Below, in pieces: positions 1-6,091 of a DNA stretch of 10,568 nucleotides (position 1 is its first letter; every line of letters begins with the position of its first letter). The translations under genes and the position numbers were made by a program. The stretch is from contig CAJWLW010000158.1 in NCBI GenBank assembly GCA_913042885.1, forward strand, positions 1-10,568, given 5' to 3'. The notes below the pieces were generated by a model that was not told the DNA's origin, searched no databases, and was given only the letters and a program-made list of their open reading frames with translations. The DNA is from an uncultured Lentisphaeria bacterium (lineage in GTDB: Bacteria; Verrucomicrobiota; Lentisphaeria; JABSQK01; CAJWLW01).

Positions 1-152
1 GCCAGTCCACCGCCGATAGTTGCCGAATCGCCACCGCCGCCCGAGTCGACAATGACGGTTGCAGCTGATGCTGTGCTGCCGAGGACGGCTATGATGCAAA
101 GCGCCAAAGCCGTTGCCGCGAGTCGGCACAAGGGAGTTGTTATGTGTTGCAT
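1..152 (-). CDS. Secreted protein, N-terminal fragment (probable right-handed beta-helix type)
   Basis: Only the first 50 codons are in the window; the gene continues past the left edge. It begins at ATG (152-150) with a good ribosome-binding site, GGAGGC at 167-162, nine bases upstream. The encoded start is a clear Sec signal peptide: a short N-terminus with one arginine, a hydrophobic run (LAATALALCIIAVLGSTASA) and an Ala-x-Ala cleavage site near residue 30. The mature protein then begins ATVIVDSGGGGDSATIGGGL. This resembles the opening of many secreted parallel beta-helix (pectate-lyase-fold, Pmp/NosD-like) proteins, which start with a 'V.V...GGGGD.ATI..al' strand. The signal peptide is seen directly; the beta-helix call rests on that one motif and is tentative. 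Another secreted repeat or Gly-rich surface protein is possible. A promoter with a consensus -10 box lies upstream at 267-295. Confidence 0.7.
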   Translation of the reverse strand, partial: MQHITTPLCRLAATALALCIIAVLGSTASAATVIVDSGGGGDSATIGGGL

Positions 153-266
153 GTTTTTCTTGCCTCCATTATGTACACATGTTCAAATATATCCGTCGGC
201 GTACTATATATCCGACCGATTGCCGGCAACGCCGTCAACGCCATATTTGTCCAAATTCAGACCCTT

Positions 267-295
267 ATTATAGGAAAAAAAGAGTAACTTTCCAA
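267..295 (-). promoter_or_regulatory. Sigma-70-type promoter for the secreted protein at the left edge
   Basis: On the minus strand, TTGGAA (295-290) serves as a -35 box, four of six matching TTGACA. After a 17-base spacer comes a perfect TATAAT (272-267). Transcription would start near 260 and leave a leader of about 108 bases before the ATG at 152. The leader contains the palindrome TTGCCGGCAA (220-229) and a direct repeat ATATATCCG (187-195 and 206-214) of unknown role. Confidence 0.55.
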
Positions 296-418
296 GAACT
301 TTTTTACCTCTTTTCGGCCCGTCAAATTCCGCGGTAACCCCGACGTTATTTCCTGGCACACACTGTCAACGTGAAAGCGAATTGCAGGCGCAAACTGATG
401 GCTTGAAATGAGATCGGC

Positions 419-707
419 CTACAGCTTGATCGTCACCGTTTTGCCGGTTGCCGCGGTCAACGTCTCGTTCCGGCAGCGGCTACCAGCGCGTGTCCGGCAG
501 TCGCGGTTTGGTCAACTTTTCGAGGGCCACGGAACCCGGCAGTGCGGCAAGGGCGGCATCGGGACCGGTGTGGACCAGCATGGTGCTCGCACGGGGCCCG
601 GTAAAACAGTTGCCGGACAGACCTTTCTGAAGCGGCTTCGGCGCCGCGCAGACATGGTTGCGAAGGCAGCAACGGTACGCCGCAGGCCTTGCAGCCGCAC
701 CGGTCAA
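419..707 (-). pseudogene. Possible decayed coding remnant in the 296-838 gap
   Basis: No intact gene is convincing between 296 and 838. On the minus strand one frame reads coding-like through roughly 575-480 (HTGPDAALAALPGSVALEKL, then TKPRLPDTRW and a stop). Another frame continues coding-like to a stop at 421-419, ending ETLTAATGKTVTIKL, which is a typical beta-strand C-terminus of a secreted or extracellular domain. Codons in both pieces favour G or C at third positions, as in neighbouring real genes. The join near 480-490 needs a frameshift. This looks like the 3' remnant of a broken gene or a sequence error. The upstream part (about 580-707) is Arg- and Cys-rich in all minus frames and shows no recognisable domain. 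No family is assigned. Confidence 0.3.
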
Positions 708-838
708 GACGTATGTTTCATTGAGCCATCACTCCCTATCCTGCCGATTGGGCTGGCAGATGTCGAGGTCAGGCGGCTGGCAAGCAACGAGGCGACCTGT
801 GTCCTCGCACTTGAACACGTAAACAACAGAGTCGAATC

Positions 839-1459
839 ATGAAAGCACAACCTTCACAACGCACACCCGGCAGCCTGTTGCGGCTGGCCGCATCGGTAGT
901 CTTCGCAATGATCTGTCTGGCCGGTGTGGCGGAAGCATTCGATAGTGAGCAACGCACCAAGCCGACGGCTGGTGTCCAGGCGTCGGAAACCACGACGGAA
1001 CCACAGAAGGCAACTATCGAACTGCGGGACGGCACAAGGATTGTCGGTGTCGTCAAGGAGATCAAAGATGGTACGTACACGATCGAATCGGAGTCCGCCG
1101 GTGAAATGACCGTTGCGGAGACGGAGGTCCGCAAAGTCGAGTACGGCGTCAGGAAAACAATTGAGCAGCCGCGCCAGGATTACATCGGTGATGTAGCGAC
1201 GCTACAGGAACAGATCATCTCGAACCCCGATCTGATGAACTCGGTGTTGACGGAGTTCGCCACCGATCCGGCCTTTCTGGAGCTCCTTGACGATAAAGAG
1301 TTGATGAAGGACATCGAAAACATGAATCTGCTGAAACTCTTGACCAACCCGAAGCTTCAGAAACTCGCGGAGCAGGACAATGTCGGCCAGCTGGCGGAGA
1401 AGTTGCTAAGCGGCGACACAGGGGGCAGCACGGCAGGCGGCACAACAGAAAAGAAGTGA
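839..1459 (+). CDS. Secreted protein with Sm/SH3-like and STI1-like segments
   Basis: This 206-residue protein has a Sec signal peptide (residues 1-33, hydrophobic core LAASVVFAMICLAGVAEA, cleavage after AEA). A Thr/Glu-rich stretch follows. Residues 58-102 form a compact strand pattern (ATIELRDGTRIVGVVKEI, then YTIESESAGEMTVAETEVRKVEY) like the small Sm/SH3-type barrels that read 'L.dG..i.G.v....'. Residues about 126-180 are helical, with NP-x-L repeats (SNPDLMNSVL, TDPAFLELL, TNPKLQKLAEQ) that resemble the STI1/Hop chaperone-binding motif, where 'NP.l...l' recurs. The tail is Gly/Thr/Ser-rich. The signal peptide is clear; both domain calls are by pattern. No strong Shine-Dalgarno precedes the ATG, though no alternative start is better. 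The stop lies one base from the stop of the convergent glycosyltransferase. Role unknown; envelope protein-protein contact is plausible. Confidence 0.75.
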   Translation: MKAQPSQRTPGSLLRLAASVVFAMICLAGVAEAFDSEQRTKPTAGVQASETTTEPQKATIELRDGTRIVGVVKEIKDGTYTIESESAGEMTVAETEVRKVEYGVRKTIEQPRQDYIGDVATLQEQIISNPDLMNSVLTEFATDPAFLELLDDKELMKDIENMNLLKLLTNPKLQKLAEQDNVGQLAEKLLSGDTGGSTAGGTTEKK

Positions 1460-1460
1460 C

Positions 1461-2426
1461 TTACTTCACTTGCTTCGCCAGGCCCTCGTCCATGCCCCGG
1501 CCGTAGTGGGCCTTGAGTACTTTGTCAAATGATTTCATTAGCAGCCCGGCGAAAAATTTCCAGTTACGGGCCTTTTTGATAAAGCAATTCGCAAAGCGCA
1601 TACCCATGGCATCCGGTTTGGCGGTAAAGGCGGCACGCACTTTACGTTTTGCGCGTGACAGTTCCTCGTTGGGATCCACCATGGCGTCGACGTCCTTGAG
1701 CGATTTGATCTCCGGATGCTTGCGGAACAGCTTGATCACTTCTGCGCCGGCCTCTACCATGTCCTGGGTAACTTCCTCGAATGTCTTGGCGACCGCGTGG
1801 TAGCCGATCGCACCGTCAGCGTAAACGACTCTGATGCCGGCCTTGGTCAGGCGCAGGCCAAGTTCTTCGGCCTCGGCGCCGTAACCGGTAAACAGATCGG
1901 CGTCGTATTGGCCGATCTCGTTGAACAGTTCCTTCGACAGCGAGGAATTGCCGTGGATCGGCGGCAGGATATTCGGGTTATAGCGCACCTGACTGTAGGC
2001 ATCGTAGTAGCAGGAGCTTTCGAGATAGTGCACAAAACAACTCTTCGGCACTTGATCGGCGAACCTGATCTTGCCGACGACAGCAATCCGTTCTTGAGAT
2101 CCGGTGTGTGCCTCGAGGTGTTGTTTCAATGTGTCGAGTGCCGGTACAATGTCGTCGTTGAGGAATAGCAGGTACTCACCTTCGGCGTTGTCGGCGCCGA
2201 AATTGCGGGCGGCAGCCACGCTGCCGGTGTCCAATTCCAGGGTACGCAGGGTTGCCTTCTGCCCCTGATGCTCCCTGACTTTCTTGCGGTGGTACTGCTC
2301 CGTGCTGGTATCGACAACGATGACCTCGAATTCATGCTTCTGGAGTGTTTGATTCTCCATCGCCGCCAGTGTTGGACGAAGGATTTCGTAGCGATCGCGG
2401 GTCGGGATGATTACGCTCAGTCTCAT
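1461..2426 (-). CDS. Family 2 glycosyltransferase
   Basis: This 321-residue protein is a GT-A-fold glycosyltransferase, expected to move a sugar from a nucleotide-sugar to an acceptor at the cytoplasmic face. The N-terminus MRLSVIIPTRDR is the classic GT2 nucleotide-binding strand, with VIVVDT (35-40) as the next. AAARNFGADNAEGEYLLFLN leads to the metal site NDD (90-92), in place of the usual DxD. Residues 181-193, GYGAEAEELGLRL, align with the family's 'GwEDeDlglRl' acceptor/base motif, with the acidic residues shifted to Glu; H210 (IGYH) follows. The C-terminal ~80 residues are basic, with aromatic and hydrophobic stretches that may touch the membrane. There is no transmembrane helix. The start is supported by AGGAAG seven bases before the ATG. 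The gene lies 22 bases downstream of the sugar isomerase, so they are probably co-transcribed. The acceptor cannot be told. Confidence 0.9.
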   Translation of the reverse strand: MRLSVIIPTRDRYEILRPTLAAMENQTLQKHEFEVIVVDTSTEQYHRKKVREHQGQKATLRTLELDTGSVAAARNFGADNAEGEYLLFLNDDIVPALDTLKQHLEAHTGSQERIAVVGKIRFADQVPKSCFVHYLESSCYYDAYSQVRYNPNILPPIHGNSSLSKELFNEIGQYDADLFTGYGAEAEELGLRLTKAGIRVVYADGAIGYHAVAKTFEEVTQDMVEAGAEVIKLFRKHPEIKSLKDVDAMVDPNEELSRAKRKVRAAFTAKPDAMGMRFANCFIKKARNWKFFAGLLMKSFDKVLKAHYGRGMDEGLAKQVK

Positions 2427-2448
2427 AGCTCAACTTCCTGCGGTTCGT

Positions 2449-3195
2449 TCAAACCATGTGTTCGCGAACTGCCGCAACGCAATTCTTCAATGCCGGAACA
2501 GGGTCGTTGACGTCTCCTTCGTATTCCAGGACGATGTAGCCGTCGAACTCGCCATCATTGAGGACGGTCTGCAACGTTTCGAGATCGAGATTGCCCTCGC
2601 CCACCACTACATCTGTAGGTGTGCCGCTGCGATCGAACACGAAGTCCTTGATGTGCACACCGTACAACCTCTCACCAAAGCGCCCGGCCATGGCCAGCGG
2701 ATCCTCGTGGGCCTGCAGTGCCCAGGCAGTATCAAGGCAGAGGCCGATGCGTGGACTGGTCTGCGAGAAGACGTGAGCGATAGAAGTGGCGTTACCCAGC
2801 CAATGCGCGCCGCCATGGTTGTGGACCGCCAGGTGAATGTCGTACTTTTCCGCCAGCACGGCAGCTGCTTCGTAGCTGTCGGGCGTCGTTGAAATGTCAA
2901 AATCGACACTCATGAACCGACATCCGGCGCGCTGGGTGAATTCGAAAAAAACCTCCTCGAGGTCCGGTCGATTGCGCATGGTCTGGACACCGATGGCAAC
3001 AATCCTGACACCGGAATTTTCGTAAGTTTTGACGACATCGTCGAACGTGTCGGACGCCGCAAAATCAACATGGACACCGCACAACTCGATAGCGTCCAGC
3101 CCCAGCTCGCGAACGAACGCAGCCACTTTGGCGTTGTCGTCAACGGCGCGGAAACAGTAGCTCTGAACTCCAAGGCTTTGGCAGATATCGGTCAT
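2449..3195 (-). CDS. Sugar phosphate isomerase/epimerase (xylose-isomerase-like TIM barrel)
   Basis: This 248-residue protein belongs to the AP-endonuclease-2/xylose-isomerase-like TIM-barrel family, metal-dependent enzymes that interconvert keto and aldo sugars or epimerise them. Family landmarks run in order: AIELCGVHVD (35-44, strand 2 with E37), RIVAIGV (64-70), LAVHNHGG (122-129, with H125 and H127), IGLCLDTAWAL (150-160, metal-ligand type D155), LYGVHIKDF (178-185, the 'H.KD' signature), VVVGEGNLDLE (197-207) and IVLEYEGD (221-228, with E224). All expected metal and catalytic positions seem present and the length is slightly under the usual 260-300. The start has GGGGA six bases upstream. 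The 115-base gap to the anti-sigma gene at 3311 contains no clear terminator or promoter, so read-through from the sigma operon is possible. The natural substrate cannot be inferred. Confidence 0.88.
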   Translation of the reverse strand: MTDICQSLGVQSYCFRAVDDNAKVAAFVRELGLDAIELCGVHVDFAASDTFDDVVKTYENSGVRIVAIGVQTMRNRPDLEEVFFEFTQRAGCRFMSVDFDISTTPDSYEAAAVLAEKYDIHLAVHNHGGAHWLGNATSIAHVFSQTSPRIGLCLDTAWALQAHEDPLAMAGRFGERLYGVHIKDFVFDRSGTPTDVVVGEGNLDLETLQTVLNDGEFDGYIVLEYEGDVNDPVPALKNCVAAVREHMV

Positions 3196-3310
3196 CTTGA
3201 ATCCCCAGTGACGGGCATGAAGCTCACAGGCACAACAATAGTTCGGGAGTGGGGCGATTCAAGAACTGCACGGGCAGCGCGGCGGCGCGGGGGGAACCCG
3301 TCGTTGCGCC

Positions 3311-5272
3311 TTATTCCTGGTCGGCAGCGGTGCCTGTGGCGCCGTTCAGGATCACGTCAAGCACGGCTTTCTTGAGGGCCGTGGGCGCCTGGTTGGTGTC
3401 GGGGTAACCATGGGTGCTGTCACAAGTGGAAATCACGGTCTGTTGCTCGCCGGTGAGCGGGTTGCGGAAAGTCACCTCAATGGTGGCGAGGCGTTGGACG
3501 TCCTCGACTCGCATGTTGAGGCCGAAAATCATGACCACCGTTTCACCCGGGTTCAGGTTGTTGCCGGCATCCTGCTCGGGGACGGCAGCGGCAGCATTGA
3601 GCCTGTAGTAACCGTCAACCGCATCGCCGTCGAAGGTGATCTGAACAGAGACGTTGGCGAGGCTGTCTGCCAAATGGCGGGCTGCCTGCACTTCCAGGCG
3701 CAGCACGTACACGTTACTGTTTGGCACGGGTGCGAAATCGTGCGTAATGACGACAGGCCCTTCCCCCGCCTGCTGCCCGGCGATCGAAGCTGCCGCCACA
3801 CCCGCGACAGCCTTGCCGCGCGCCCGTTCAGTGGTCTCAGGCGGCGCCGGGTGGTGCCGCAAGCGGGACAGTGGAATACTTGTTGTCGGCGCCTCGGCTA
3901 CGGCATTGAAACGTTTACCGCCGCCACGGTTCGCCGGCGGGCGCAGGGCATTGTACGTTTTATCCTTGTCGTCGGCCGGTTGCAGTCGCGGCACATCACG
4001 ATCGCCATCATCGGCCCTACGCCTGGCTTGCCGCACGGGTTCTGACGGTTTGCTTTCCCTTTTCCCATACGCCTCGGCAAGCTCGGCCGCCACCACTTGC
4101 GACAAGCCAGCGGGATACAGTTTCTTTACGGGCTTTCCGGCAACGTTCAATGCTACACCCTGCCGCTGACCAACCTCGACCGTCTCTATATTGATCTCCT
4201 GCGGTTGCTCCAGATCCGCGGTAACAGCATATTTTTGTTCGAACGGATCGAGGTCACCCTCGGCATTGTCGGCAACCAGTGCGACAGTGTCGGCGTCAAC
4301 GAGTTCGGGCACCGCCACCGCGAGGCTGGCGGTCAATGCCGGTTCTGTAACCGTCCTCTCCGATACGTTGTTTCCGAACAATTGGACTTTTCTTGCGGGC
4401 TCTGCGATCCCGAACATCCCGCCGACAACAGCTTGTACTTCTTCTCCGGCTTTATCCAGCTCGAACTCGATACCTTCCTCAGGTTCGATGGCAACAGGTG
4501 CCACCGGCACCAGGTCGGCGACCTCCAGAACAGCCGGAGGCTGCTCGGCGTCCACGCCGGCAATGTCAGCGAGGTTATCGTTCTCAGCAAGCCCATCGCC
4601 GGTATCATCGGCAGCGGCAGTTATTAAAATATCCGATTCATCCCCAGGCCGCCCCGAGCGGGCAGGGACAGTGACAGTGGTGACAACCTCACCGGCGGAT
4701 GCGGCGGCTGAATCTAATTCGATCTCAATACCATCGAACGCATTCGTCGGGAGCCCCGGATCGGCCGGTCTTGCGGTGTCTGCATGGACGGTCGGGTCAT
4801 TTTGGAGCTCGACAACCGCGGCTACCGCCGCCGGTTCACCAGCGGCACTGGCGGTATCGGTCCTTTCCATGTTTTTCTGAGCACTTTGCCGAGCGAAGTC
4901 AGCGGTCGGGTCGCCCCGCTGCATGATTATTGCAGCCAGCCCGAACACCAGGATTACTGCGGCAGCGATCCGGAGAGCAGGTGAGCGCCAGATCATTGTG
5001 AGCACCGGTTTCGACGCGGCATCGGGGTCCCGAACAGCAGCGGCCTGCGCCAGGATTGCAGCGATTCGGTCATCTGCCAGGCAATTCGGAACCGGGCTGT
5101 CGGCGGGAAATGCCGTGGCGACGGTCGAGATGACCTGGCGGATATCGTCAAGCATGGCCTGGCAGGCTGCGCAGCCGGCAAGATGCTCGCCGACGGCAGC
5201 AGCGCGGCTGGCGTCGAGTGCATCGAGCGCATAGTCGGTCAGGTGCGTTTCAGTGTCGTGACAGGCATTCAT
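3311..5272 (-). CDS. Large membrane anti-sigma factor with YfbK-like C-terminal domain
   Basis: This 653-residue protein starts with a zinc-binding anti-sigma head: C4/H5, then H30-x3-C34-x2-C37 (EHLAGCAACQ), the typical ZAS signature that holds an ECF sigma factor in the cytoplasm. A single membrane helix spans about 98-117 (PALRIAAAVILVFGLAAIIM). The remaining ~535 residues would be periplasmic. Residues 120-450 form a low-complexity Ala/Glu/Asp/Val/Pro linker containing two related blocks, FDGIEIELDSAA (179-190) and EEGIEFELDKAG (266-277), then an Arg-rich patch (414-430). Residues about 507-643 look folded: YVLRLEVQAARHLADSLA, VSVQITFDGDAVDGYYRLNA, AGNNLNPGETVVMIFGL, RLATIEVTFRNP. This order matches the region after the vWA domain in YfbK-type proteins (DUF3520-like: 'v.i.VeFnp..v..YRLiGY... 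aGdigaGh.VtalYEl... l.tlkvrYk.P'). No vWA domain is present. The gene starts 4 bases after the sigma stop, so it is almost certainly co-translated with it. Confidence 0.85.
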   Translation of the reverse strand: MNACHDTETHLTDYALDALDASRAAAVGEHLAGCAACQAMLDDIRQVISTVATAFPADSPVPNCLADDRIAAILAQAAAVRDPDAASKPVLTMIWRSPALRIAAAVILVFGLAAIIMQRGDPTADFARQSAQKNMERTDTASAAGEPAAVAAVVELQNDPTVHADTARPADPGLPTNAFDGIEIELDSAAASAGEVVTTVTVPARSGRPGDESDILITAAADDTGDGLAENDNLADIAGVDAEQPPAVLEVADLVPVAPVAIEPEEGIEFELDKAGEEVQAVVGGMFGIAEPARKVQLFGNNVSERTVTEPALTASLAVAVPELVDADTVALVADNAEGDLDPFEQKYAVTADLEQPQEINIETVEVGQRQGVALNVAGKPVKKLYPAGLSQVVAAELAEAYGKRESKPSEPVRQARRRADDGDRDVPRLQPADDKDKTYNALRPPANRGGGKRFNAVAEAPTTSIPLSRLRHHPAPPETTERARGKAVAGVAAASIAGQQAGEGPVVITHDFAPVPNSNVYVLRLEVQAARHLADSLANVSVQITFDGDAVDGYYRLNAAAAVPEQDAGNNLNPGETVVMIFGLNMRVEDVQRLATIEVTFRNPLTGEQQTVISTCDSTHGYPDTNQAPTALKKAVLDVILNGATGTAADQE

Positions 5273-5276
5273 AAGT

Positions 5277-5798
5277 TTAGGGTAACGGCTCCCGGCGCAT
5301 AGCCTTCGCCATCTTCTTCATCGAATTGTGTAGAATGAAGCCAACGTTGCTGACTGAGATTTCCATAGTCTCAGCGATTTCTTTGTAGGACAATTCGTCG
5401 ACGATTTTGAGCATCACAATCTGTCGTTCCCTGTCGTTGAGCACATCGAGCATCTGCCACGCTCGATGTGCGGCGTCGCGACGACTGTACTCGGCTGCCG
5501 GACTCTCTTCGGCCGCGTCCTGCAGGTCCGCCTGCAGCGTTTCATGGTGGCTCTGGTGCCGCTGGTGGCGCCGTATGTGGTCGAGCACCAGGTTGTGCGT
5601 CACCCGATAGAGCCACGCCTGCACGTTGCGAATCGATTCGCCGCTGTCGTAGCGATGCCGCACGAACTTCGTGAAGGCGTCCTGGACAATGTCCTCGGCC
5701 TGCACGGCATTGCGCAGCATACGTCCGGCATACCGCAACAACGGTGCCTGGTATTGCTCGACCACCGCGGTTATTTCATCGACCAGGTTCTTTTCCAC
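5277..5798 (-). CDS. ECF-type RNA polymerase sigma factor
   Basis: This 173-residue protein is an extracytoplasmic-function sigma-70 factor, which directs RNA polymerase to a small regulon when freed from its anti-sigma. Region 2 spans about 17-78: LLRYAGRMLRNAVQAEDIVQ with the core-binding 'AEDivQdaF' motif, then VQAWLYRVTHNLVLDHIRR for -10 recognition. A His/Gln-rich linker (79-112) follows. Region 4 (113-165) has LNDRERQIVMLKIVDELSYK and the helix-turn-helix EIAETMEISVSNVGFILHNS for -35 binding. The start is GTG at 5798-5796, supported by GGAAG six bases upstream; no ATG fits better. The next gene, the anti-sigma, starts 4 bases after this stop, the standard sigma/anti-sigma arrangement. 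A sigma-E-like promoter candidate at 5860-5885 suggests autoregulation. Confidence 0.95.
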   Translation of the reverse strand: MEKNLVDEITAVVEQYQAPLLRYAGRMLRNAVQAEDIVQDAFTKFVRHRYDSGESIRNVQAWLYRVTHNLVLDHIRRHQRHQSHHETLQADLQDAAEESPAAEYSRRDAAHRAWQMLDVLNDRERQIVMLKIVDELSYKEIAETMEISVSNVGFILHNSMKKMAKAMRREPLP

Positions 5799-5859
5799 CC
5801 TGTGCTTCCGCGAATAGCTGCGTCTCTTTACTAATGATGACGCCGCAGATGTTGGTTTA

Positions 5860-5885
5860 TTAGACCGGTCAGACCGATTAGTTTC
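5860..5885 (-). promoter_or_regulatory. Candidate ECF-type promoter of the sigma/anti-sigma operon
   Basis: On the minus strand, GAAACT (5885-5880), a 15-base spacer and TCTAA (5864-5860) resemble the sigma-E-type pattern (GAACTT, about 16 bases, TCTRA). It sits about 60-85 bases before the GTG start of the sigma gene. The spacer overlaps a tandem imperfect repeat, AGACCGGTC (5862-5870) and AGACCGATT (5871-5879) on the plus strand, with the palindrome GACCGGTC inside. Autoregulation is common for ECF sigma factors, so the fit is sensible, but the match is imperfect. Confidence 0.3.
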
Positions 5886-6007
5886 TGTTTTCGATCACCG
5901 ATGCAGATCCCGGACAACGCACACCCGGGTTTCGAGAGATATTTCTTTTGACGCAACGCGCAACGTCGGGTTCCTTTGCATATCGCGGCCGCAAGGTGCC
6001 GGCTGGC

Positions 6008-6037
6008 TTGAAAAAATAGCGCCTCCGAACATATTAG
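6008..6037 (+). promoter_or_regulatory. Weak promoter candidate for the secreted protein at 6092
   Basis: TTGAAA (6008-6013), an 18-base spacer and TATTAG (6032-6037) give a partial sigma-70 match. The site lies 55 bases before the ATG at 6092 in the 293-base divergent gap (5799-6091). The rest of this gap, apart from the ECF-like site at 5860-5885, shows nothing I can name. Confidence 0.25.
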
Positions 6038-6091
6038 CCACCTGTCCGACGCCCTCCCCCATACCCGTCACAGCTACGTACTATTGCATTG

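Noticed and set aside
408..842. Open plus-strand frame of 144 codons whose TGA overlaps the ATG of the gene at 839 (ATGA), suggesting translational coupling.
   Set aside because: The product is Arg-rich without recognisable features, has no ribosome-binding site, and overlaps a minus-strand stretch that looks more coding-like; the overlap is probably chance.
3196..3310. GC-rich stretch with GCGCGGCGGCGC that might be a terminator between the anti-sigma and isomerase genes.
   Set aside because: No proper stem-loop and no T-run on the minus strand.
6089..6091. TTG as start codon of the secreted protein.
   Set aside because: An ATG follows immediately at 6092; the longer form adds only one residue and has no better ribosome-binding site.
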